DNA of 64,000 nt from Streptomyces olivaceus (GTDB lineage: Bacteria; Actinomycetota; Actinomycetes; Streptomycetales; Streptomycetaceae). The stretch spans positions 1 through 64,000 of the forward strand of contig NZ_JOFH01000033.1 of assembly GCF_000721235.1 (NCBI RefSeq), read 5' to 3'. The translations under genes were made by a program, and so were the position numbers. Shown here piece by piece: positions 58,441 through 64,000 of the stretch; position 1 is the first letter of the stretch, and each line of letters begins with the position of its first letter. The notes beneath the pieces were generated by a model, which was not told where the DNA came from, did no database searches, and saw nothing but the letters and a program-made list of their open reading frames with translations.

Positions 58441-59466
58441 CTACCCGTACAACTCCCCGTAGGACGGCCACGCCCCGCCGGGTCCGTCCACCGGGGTGGC
58501 GGCCCGGACCGCTCGGACGATCGCCCGCGTCACCACGTCCGCGCCCGCCGCCAGCACCTCGTTCAGCGCGAGCGGCTGCCCGGCGTCGAGCGGCTGCTCC
58601 CCGGTCGCCAGCGCGAACACCGTGTCGCCGTCGCTGAGCAGGTGCACCGGCCGTACGGCGCGTGCGATGCCGTCGTGCGCCGTGCCGGCCAGCTTCTGCG
58701 CCTGCGCCTTCGACAGGTCGGCATCGGTGGCAACGACGGCGAGCGTGGTGTTCAGCGGTGGCGGCGCGTTCCTCGCCGCCACCGCGGCCAGCCGCCGCTC
58801 CGCGGTCGCGTGGATGTCCGGCGCCGGATACTCCACGCGGCCGCCCCGGAACAACTCCCCGTACAGCATCCCCGTTTCCGGGTCCGTCACCGACCCCGCG
58901 GCGTTGGCCACCACCAGCGCCGCCACCGTGATGCCCGAGTCCAGCACGGTGCTCGCGGTGCCGACCCCGCCCTTGAGCGTGCCGACCACGGCTCCCGTGC
59001 CGGCCCCGACGCACCCTTCGGCCACCCTCTCGCCCGGCGTGCTCGCGTGGGCCGCCTCCGTCGCCGCGTATCCGGTGGCCGCGTCCGGCCTGGCCCGGAA
59101 GTCGCCCCCGCGGCCCAGATCGAAGACGCAGGCACCGGGCACCACCGGCACCACGTGCGCCGGGTCGGGGCCCACGCGCACTCCGCGTCCCCGCTCCTCC
59201 AGCCAGGCCATCACTCCCGACGCCGCGTCGAGCCCGTAGGCACTGCCGCCGGTCAGCACCACCGCCTGGACCTTCTGCACCAGGTTGCGGGGATCGAGCG
59301 CGTCGGTCTCCTTGGTGCCCGGACCGCCGCCGCGTACGTCGACGGCCGCGACCGCCCCCGCCTCCGGCGCGAGCACCACCGTCGTCCCCGTGAGCCACCC
59401 GTCGCCGGCGCGCGTCGCATGCCCCACCAGCACACCGCCGACGTCCGTCAATCCGTCCACTGTCAT
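58441..59466 (-). CDS. P1 (DmpA/S58) family peptidase
   Basis: A 341-residue self-cleaving N-terminal-nucleophile-like aminopeptidase. Segments are VGGVLVGHATRAGDGWLTGT, QAVVLTGGSAYGLDAASGV, EGCVGAGTGAVVGTLKGGVG and PPPLNTTLAVVATDADL, where the chain is expected to be cut before the nucleophile. Members release N-terminal D- or L-amino acids or beta-peptides. The ATG at 59466 is used; there is no strong ribosome-binding site. It lies in the same direction as the ltrA gene upstream. Confidence 0.92.
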   Translation of the reverse strand: MTVDGLTDVGGVLVGHATRAGDGWLTGTTVVLAPEAGAVAAVDVRGGGPGTKETDALDPRNLVQKVQAVVLTGGSAYGLDAASGVMAWLEERGRGVRVGPDPAHVVPVVPGACVFDLGRGGDFRARPDAATGYAATEAAHASTPGERVAEGCVGAGTGAVVGTLKGGVGTASTVLDSGITVAALVVANAAGSVTDPETGMLYGELFRGGRVEYPAPDIHATAERRLAAVAARNAPPPLNTTLAVVATDADLSKAQAQKLAGTAHDGIARAVRPVHLLSDGDTVFALATGEQPLDAGQPLALNEVLAAGADVVTRAIVRAVRAATPVDGPGGAWPSYGELYG

Positions 59467-59533
59467 GACGCCAGTGTGGTCCAGGAAGAGGTGCCGGAAA
59501 CGGCAGCCCGGGCGGCGGCGGACACGTCGCCGC

Positions 59534-60820
59534 TCACGTCGCCGCGGCCGCCGGACGGCTCCCCTCCCGCGAGGCCCGTCGCGCGGTCAGCACCACCCCG
59601 GCCGCCACCGCCAGGGCCAGCACCAGCCCCGCCACCAGCACCCCCGGGTCGCCGAGGAAGGTGCAGCAGAGCACCAGCAGCGCGGCCGCCGGCAGTACGG
59701 CCTGCTCGGCGACGCCCACCTTGAAGTGCCGCGCGTGCAGCGCCCACACCGTGATCAGGAACAGCGCCGTCGGCAGGGTCACCGCCGAGGTGGCCGCGAG
59801 CGTCGAGATGTGCGCCTTGCCCACGGCCTGCTCCACCGCCACCTCGAGACCCGCCCCGATCGCGGCCGCCGAGGCGAACACCAGGTAGTGCCCGTACCCC
59901 CACAGGAAACCCTGCCGGTTGGACCGCAGATGGCCGTGGACCGGCACCACGAAGTAGATCCACCAGGCGGCGAAGACGATCAGCAGCCCGCCGGCCGCGA
60001 CGGGGAGCAGCTCGCCCAGCGCGTCGTGCTCGTCGATGCCCGACTTCACCGCCACCGTGGCCGCGGCGACGGTCTCGCCGAGCACGATGATCGTGAGCAG
60101 GCCGTACCGCTCGGAGATGTGGTGCGCGTGCCAGGACGACTGGTGCTCGCGTTCGGCGAACGCCGGCACGCACAGCTCCAGCACCACCATCGCCAGGAAC
60201 AGCCAGCCCCGGCCGCCTGCGGGCAGGAACAGCAGGCCGAGCCAGCCGCCCTGGCAGAGCAGCAGGCCTCCCGCGTACCTCAGGGCCATGGTGCGCTCCG
60301 CCGTCTCCTCGGCATTGCGCGCCGCTCTGAGCCACTGGGCCGACATGGCGAGACGCATGATCATGTAGCCGAGCACCACGGCCACCCAGTCGTCGTCCTC
60401 GAAGGCCCGGGAGATCCCGGCCGCGAGGACCAGCACCCCGGCGATCTGCACCAGGGTGACGATCCGGTAGAGCACGTCGTCGTTGTCGTAGGCCGAGGCG
60501 AACCAGGCGAAGTTCAGCCAGGCCCACCAGATGGCGAAGAAGACCATGGCGTAGTGGAGAACGCCCTGGCCGGCGTGGCCCTCGGCGACGGCGTGCACCA
60601 GCTGGACGCCCGCCTGGGCTACGGCGACGACGAAGCACAGGTCGAAGAGGAGCTCCAGCGGAGTGGCGGCCCGGTGCCGCTCGTGCCGGTCGCGGGCCTT
60701 CAGTCTGCGCACCGGGGCCCGGTCCTCGGACGGCGGCACCGGGTGCGCGCCCGTGGACGACGGGCCGGTGGAGGACGGACCGTGGGGGGACGGCCCGGTG
60801 GGGGGCGGGCTACTGGACAT
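59534..60820 (-). CDS. ltrA: Low temperature requirement protein A (LtrA) family membrane protein
   Basis: A 428-residue protein. A Pro/Ser/Thr/Gly-rich N-terminal tail (about 35 residues with a GPSSTGPSSTG repeat) is followed by about 12 membrane helices. Typical LtrA sequence includes PLELLFDLCFVVAVAQAGVQL, SWHAHHISERYGLLTIIVLGETV and SNRQGFLWGYGHYLVFASAA. First described in Listeria for growth in the cold; the mechanism is unknown. Two ATGs are adjacent; the second (60820) is favoured by its spacing to GGGAG. It is divergent from the small gene at 60963. Confidence 0.9.
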   Translation of the reverse strand: MSSSPPPTGPSPHGPSSTGPSSTGAHPVPPSEDRAPVRRLKARDRHERHRAATPLELLFDLCFVVAVAQAGVQLVHAVAEGHAGQGVLHYAMVFFAIWWAWLNFAWFASAYDNDDVLYRIVTLVQIAGVLVLAAGISRAFEDDDWVAVVLGYMIMRLAMSAQWLRAARNAEETAERTMALRYAGGLLLCQGGWLGLLFLPAGGRGWLFLAMVVLELCVPAFAEREHQSSWHAHHISERYGLLTIIVLGETVAAATVAVKSGIDEHDALGELLPVAAGGLLIVFAAWWIYFVVPVHGHLRSNRQGFLWGYGHYLVFASAAAIGAGLEVAVEQAVGKAHISTLAATSAVTLPTALFLITVWALHARHFKVGVAEQAVLPAAALLVLCCTFLGDPGVLVAGLVLALAVAAGVVLTARRASREGSRPAAAAT

Positions 60821-60962
60821 CATGGCTCCCAGCACAGCAGAAGACGGCGCGGATGTGCGTGCGGACCGGGTCCGGTCGCGGGGCGAGCCGAGCCGGACGG
60901 AGCGGGGGCGAGCGGGACGGACGGGACGCGTCCAAGGGGCGGACCGGCCGTACCCTGGAGGC

Positions 60963-61139
60963 ATGAGCAGCACCCCCGAGTCCGAGCCCCGCGCGCCCAG
61001 GCCGGCGCTGGTCTTCGACGATCCGCTGGACCAGCAGACCTCCGACGACACCGACCGAGGCTGGGGCGAGCGGCCCGAGGGCGACAGCGCGGCCGACCTG
61101 AAGCGCTTCCTCGACGAGAAGCCGCCCCACCACATCTGA
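60963..61139 (+). CDS. Small acidic conserved protein (58 residues)
   Basis: 58 residues beginning MSSTPESEPRAPRPALVFDD, then DQQTSDDTDRGW and a final KRFLDEKPPHHI. It looks like the short conserved actinobacterial proteins found near ltrA and mscL; function unknown, soluble, acidic in the middle. GGAGGC directly precedes ATG 60963 and a TACCCT -10-like element lies just before that, so promoter and start are close. It is convergent with mscL. Confidence 0.8.
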   Translation: MSSTPESEPRAPRPALVFDDPLDQQTSDDTDRGWGERPEGDSAADLKRFLDEKPPHHI

Positions 61140-61213
61140 GCGGCCACCGCTCCGAGCGGTCCACCGGCCTCGGGTCGCGCCGGCCGGTCCGCGTCGCTCC
61201 TCGGCCGGCTCGG

Positions 61214-61759
61214 CTAGGAGCGGCCGGGACCCGAGCCCGGCTGGTCGGGACCGGTGCCCGGGCCGTCCTGACCGGTGGCCGGACGGTCGGACGCCGTGCC
61301 GGTCGTGGAACCGCGCTGCGCGAGCAGCGTGTCGCGGATCTCCTTGAGGACCTCCAGCTCGGAGACCTCGATGACCTCCTCGGTGCCCTCCTTCGCCTTG
61401 CGCCGGGCCTCCTGGCGGGCCAGGTACTTCGCCATGGGCAGCACCATCAGGAAGTAGACGACGGCAGCCGTGATCAGGAACGTGAGGGTGGCGCCCAGGA
61501 CCGAGCCCCAGAGGATGCGCACGCCCGTCGCGCTGTCGCCGGTCCCCTCGCACGGGCCCTTCAGGCAGGAGCTGTAGCTGTCCAGGCTCTGCGTGCCCAG
61601 CGCCCCGACCACGGGGTTGATGACCCCCTCCACCACCGAATTGACGATTTTGGTGAAGGCGGCGCCGATGACGACCGCCACCGCCAGGTCGATGACGTTT
61701 CCGCGCATCAGGAAGGCCTTGAAGCCGTCCCAGATGCTCGGCTCGCTCTTCTCGCTCAC
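61214..61759 (-). CDS. mscL: Large-conductance mechanosensitive channel MscL
   Basis: A 181-residue homopentameric pore protein that releases solutes on osmotic downshock. It starts SIWDGFKAFLMRGNVIDLAV, the amphipathic N-helix and TM1. The periplasmic loop is longer than the E. coli one and contains two Cys (SSCLKGPCEG). TM2 is ILWGSVLGATLTFLITAAVVYFLMV. The C-terminal bundle is ELEVLKEIRDTLLAQRG, followed by a Gly/Pro/Asp tail. The GTG at 61759 is used with GAGGAG about 10 bp upstream. Confidence 0.95.
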   Translation of the reverse strand: MSEKSEPSIWDGFKAFLMRGNVIDLAVAVVIGAAFTKIVNSVVEGVINPVVGALGTQSLDSYSSCLKGPCEGTGDSATGVRILWGSVLGATLTFLITAAVVYFLMVLPMAKYLARQEARRKAKEGTEEVIEVSELEVLKEIRDTLLAQRGSTTGTASDRPATGQDGPGTGPDQPGSGPGRS

Positions 61760-61870
61760 GGTGGGAGCACTCCTCGCTTGAACAGGTGTAGGAACCAAAC
61801 GTTCCGCAACCTACGACAGTCGTGGGCCGTCCTGTCCAATCCGATCCCTCGAACGGGCGACTTGACAGGG

Positions 61871-62449
61871 TCAGCACAGGGCCACCGCCAACCGTGCCGT
61901 GGTACCCGCGCCGACCAGTCGGTGAGCCGTCTCACGCGGCACCGAGACGACCACCAGCGCCCCGTCAGCCGCCGCCCCCGCCCCTGCCACCGGCTCGGGC
62001 ACCTCAGTCACCCGCACCCCGCGGGCGAGTACCGAGGTGCCGCCCGTGCCGCCGTCGCCGGTCGAGACGACGTCGATCCGGTCACCCGGCCTGAGCAGCC
62101 GCACCGTGGCCGCGTCCGAGATCCGCACCGGCGCCGCGACGAACCGGGTGCTCTGCCGCTCGGGTACCGGCTCGGCCACCGGATGTCCGCGGGCCCGCCG
62201 CGTGTCCGGTTCGCCGGCCTCCGAGTGCGGGCCCGCCGCCACCAGGGCCGCCGCGGTGACGACGAGCCCCGCGGCCAGGAGCCGCCGCCGGTGCCGTACG
62301 AGCCGGTGCAGCCGGCCGCGTCCGCCACGCACCCGGACCGGGGCGAAGTGCGGCACCTCGCAGGTGGGCGGCGCCTCGCTGCCGGGCGGAAACAGCGGCA
62401 GGGACGACGCGGGGGAGGAGTACGGAGCGGCGACGGCGGAACGGGACAT
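61871..62449 (-). CDS. SAF-domain (RcpC/CpaB-like) membrane protein
   Basis: A 192-residue protein. The N-terminal half is cytoplasmic and Arg-rich around residue 50 (RLHRLVRHRRR), followed by one membrane helix (about 58-73, LLAAGLVVTAAALVAAG). An extracytoplasmic SAF-like domain has RFVAAPVRISDAATVRLLRPGDRIDVVS and RGVRVTEVPEP, closing with ALVVVSVPRETAHRLVGAG. The layout matches CpaB/RcpC proteins that help assemble Flp pili, but no other pilus gene is in view. ATG 62449 is used. Its upstream gap carries a 31-32-bp repeat array. Confidence 0.85.
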   Translation of the reverse strand: MSRSAVAAPYSSPASSLPLFPPGSEAPPTCEVPHFAPVRVRGGRGRLHRLVRHRRRLLAAGLVVTAAALVAAGPHSEAGEPDTRRARGHPVAEPVPERQSTRFVAAPVRISDAATVRLLRPGDRIDVVSTGDGGTGGTSVLARGVRVTEVPEPVAGAGAAADGALVVVSVPRETAHRLVGAGTTARLAVALC

Positions 62450-62605
62450 GAGGGAGCACCACCTGTGACGAGCTGTGCCGGCGGACCGGCTTGCGCTCCC
62501 ACCATGAGGCTTTTCGCCGAGGCCCGCCGGAGCCCGTGGACCACCGGCCGCTTGTGGACAACTCCGTCACCCGAACAGGACGTTCCGCTACGACGGCGCG
62601 GTCCC

Positions 62606-62795
62606 GGGCCCGTCCCGCCACGGGGGGCGCGGTCCCCGGGCCCGTCCCGCCACGGGGGGCGCGGTCCCCGGGCCTGTCCCCGCCACGGGGGCGCGGTCCC
62701 GGGCCCGTCCCCGCCACGGGGGCGCGGTCCCGGGCCCGTCCCCGCTACGGCAGCGTGATCCCCGGGTCCGTCCCGCCCAGGGCCGACCCGCACGG
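62606..62795. repeat. 31-32-bp tandem repeat array running into mtnP
   Basis: Units gggcccgtcccgccacgggg-n-gcgcggtccc start at 62606, 62638, 62670, 62701, 62732 and 62764. The last copy is inside the mtnP coding region (C-terminal residues GGTDPGITLP). With 62450-62605 it makes up the gene-free space between the SAF gene and mtnP. Confidence 0.85.
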
Positions 62796-63617
62796 GCAGT
62801 CCCGTTCCCCGGTCGCCGGCAGCGCGGCCACCGTGTCGAACAGGACGCCCCGCAGCCGGTCCACGTTGGCGGCGAACACCCGCAGCACCTCCTCGTGCGA
62901 GACCCCCTCGCCGGTCTCCGCGCCGGCGTCCAGGTCGGTCACGAGAGTCAGCGAGGTGTAGCAGAGCTCCAGCTCACGGGCGAGCGCCGCCTCGGGGTGC
63001 CCGGTCATGCCCACCACCGACCAGCCCTGGGCCCGGTGCCACAGGGACTCCGCGCGGGTACCGAACCGCGGGCCCTCGACCACGACCAGGGTGCCGCCGT
63101 CGACGGCCTCCCACTGCTGCCCCCCGGCCGCCTTCAGCGCGGCGGACCGTCCGGTGGGGCAGTACGGGTCGGCCAGCGACACGTGCACCACGTTGGGCAC
63201 CGTCCCGTCGGGCGTCGGCAGCCCGTCGAAGTACGTCGACGGACGGGAGCTCGTACGGTCGACGAACTGGTCCGGCACCAGCAGCGTGCCCGGCCCGTAC
63301 TCGGGACGCAGGCCGCCGACCGCGCACGGGCCGAGCACCTGGCGCACCCCGGCCGAGCGCAGCGCCCACAGGTTGGCGCGGTAGTTGATCCGGTGCGGCG
63401 GCAGATGGTGCGAGCGGCCGTGCCGAGGGAGGAAGGCGACCCGCCGGCCGGCGACCTCGCCGACGAAGAGAGAGTCGCTGGGCGGCCCGTACGGGGTCTC
63501 CACCTCGACCTCGGTCACGTCGTCGAGGAACGAGTAGAAACCGGAGCCGCCGATCACACCGATCTCGGCCCGCACGTTCTCCGCACCCGCGTTCTCGGCC
63601 TTCACCTTGTTCGCCAT
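62745..63617 (-). CDS. mtnP: S-methyl-5'-thioadenosine phosphorylase
   Basis: A 290-residue purine nucleoside phosphorylase of the MtnP/PNP class II type, which splits methylthioadenosine to adenine and methylthioribose-1-phosphate in methionine salvage. Features are AEIGVIGGSGFYSFLDDV, phosphate site LPRHGRSHHLPPHRINYRAN, VLGPCAVGGLRPEYGPGTLL and base-binding VVGMTGHPEAALARELELCY. The ATG at 63617 lies 7 bp after TAGGGT, which could be a -10 for a leaderless transcript. The C-terminus is encoded within a 31-32-bp tandem repeat. mscL, mtnP and the FmdB-type gene are neighbours in other streptomycetes too. Confidence 0.93.
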   Translation of the reverse strand: MANKVKAENAGAENVRAEIGVIGGSGFYSFLDDVTEVEVETPYGPPSDSLFVGEVAGRRVAFLPRHGRSHHLPPHRINYRANLWALRSAGVRQVLGPCAVGGLRPEYGPGTLLVPDQFVDRTSSRPSTYFDGLPTPDGTVPNVVHVSLADPYCPTGRSAALKAAGGQQWEAVDGGTLVVVEGPRFGTRAESLWHRAQGWSVVGMTGHPEAALARELELCYTSLTLVTDLDAGAETGEGVSHEEVLRVFAANVDRLRGVLFDTVAALPATGERDCPCGSALGGTDPGITLP

Positions 63618-63791
63618 GGCCCCGACCCTAACCGCCCCGGAAACGCCGAGGACCCTGCCGCCGGACGACGACAGGGTCTCGTAAGAACTCGCGGGACGAG
63701 TCCACGGAAGGAACGCGCGGAACACGTCCACGGAAGGAACTCACTGCAGAGTCCGCAGAGTCCGCGCGAGGCCCTCGCGGGGGAACAGCTC

Positions 63792-64000
63792 CTAGGCGGC
63801 GGTGCTGCCGGCGGAGGAGCTGCCGGAGCCCGACGAGCCGGAGCCCGAGGAACCCGACGAGGACGAACCCGACGAGGACGAACCCGACGAGGACGAAGAG
63901 GACGACCCCGAAGAGGACGACGAGCCCGAGTCCGAGGAGGACGAAGAGGCGGACGACGACCCGGACTTCGAGCCCGACGCCGCGGGCGAGCTGCTCGACG
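63792..64000 (-). CDS. FmdB-type zinc-ribbon protein, C-terminal part (runs off the window)
   Basis: Only the last 68 codons are present: a tail that is about two-thirds Ser with Gly, Asp and Pro, containing several SSSSG units (gtcctcgtcgggttc-type 15-bp repeats) and ending SSAGSTAA with stop TAG at 63792-63794. The Ser-rich C-terminus plus its position beside mtnP and mscL matches the FmdB-family small zinc-ribbon protein of Streptomyces, whose CxxC ribbon would lie beyond 64000. The domain itself is not visible, so the family call is inference. Confidence 0.7.
   Translation of the reverse strand, partial: SSSSPAASGSKSGSSSASSSSSDSGSSSSSGSSSSSSSGSSSSGSSSSGSSGSGSSGSGSSSAGSTAA

Noticed and set aside
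62606..62795. CRISPR-like 31-32-bp repeats
   Set aside because: Head-to-tail identical units without spacers; one lies in the mtnP coding sequence.
1..64000. A secondary-metabolite gene cluster
   Set aside because: No polyketide, peptide, terpene or RiPP synthesis enzymes; only global regulators such as AfsR/AfsS are present.

Overview
The window is chromosomal DNA from a Streptomyces: base composition is very GC-rich, third codon positions are almost all G or C, GTG starts are common, and it carries genus landmarks (AfsK/AfsR/AfsS, HrdD, the Scr1/Scr2-type XRE-DUF397 pair, a DUF6227-like protein with a rare TTA codon). It is core chromosome with a few accessory patches. I see no CRISPR array, intact transposase, rRNA gene or biosynthetic gene cluster.

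Left part (1-33 kb). A TetR regulator and a glyoxalase-like protein precede afsK. Convergent to afsK, but about 5 kb away, are afsS and afsR, the remaining parts of the Ser/Thr kinase -> AfsR -> AfsS antibiotic-control cascade. Between them lies an accessory patch (5.0-9.2 kb): a nucleotidyltransferase-fold protein, an XRE regulator divergent from a carboxymuconolactone-decarboxylase/cupin pair, an AbiEi-DUF559 protein, and the wreckage of a divergent XRE/ATPase pair. Next come an F420-related block (deazaflavin-dependent nitroreductase, fbiC), a Tat-exported PHP hydrolase, a serine hydrolase, an ADP-ribosylglycohydrolase-fold protein that lacks its metal ligands, a sodium/solute symporter, a large membrane protein, a D,D-carboxypeptidase with a long acidic cytoplasmic tail, a GPP34 protein, scr1/scr2 and glutathione peroxidase.

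Middle (33-49 kb). An ArsR-type regulator, an MFS exporter, a membrane PP2C phosphatase, a CseB/CseC-like two-component system followed by a second D,D-carboxypeptidase, a HigB/HigA-type toxin-antitoxin pair, a tRNA-Arg(CCT), a tandem-duplicated IclR regulator, an M6 metalloprotease, a TetR/DHA2 efflux pair, and a MarR regulator divergent from a LigB-type dioxygenase.

Right part (49-64 kb). hrdD with a sigma-R-type promoter, TetR and WYL regulators, the fructose operon fruR-fruK-fruA, the DUF6227-like gene with an in-frame TTA codon, a P1-family peptidase, LtrA, a small acidic protein, mscL, a SAF-domain protein, mtnP and the Ser-rich tail of an FmdB-type zinc-ribbon protein that runs off the end.

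By memory of S. coelicolor numbering, the left part matches about SCO4421-4444 and the right part about SCO3202-3190. These lie on opposite sides of oriC in that species, so the window may cross a rearrangement junction. Many intergenic spaces hold short tandem repeats (10, 14, 16, 18, 21, 31-32 and 34 bp).
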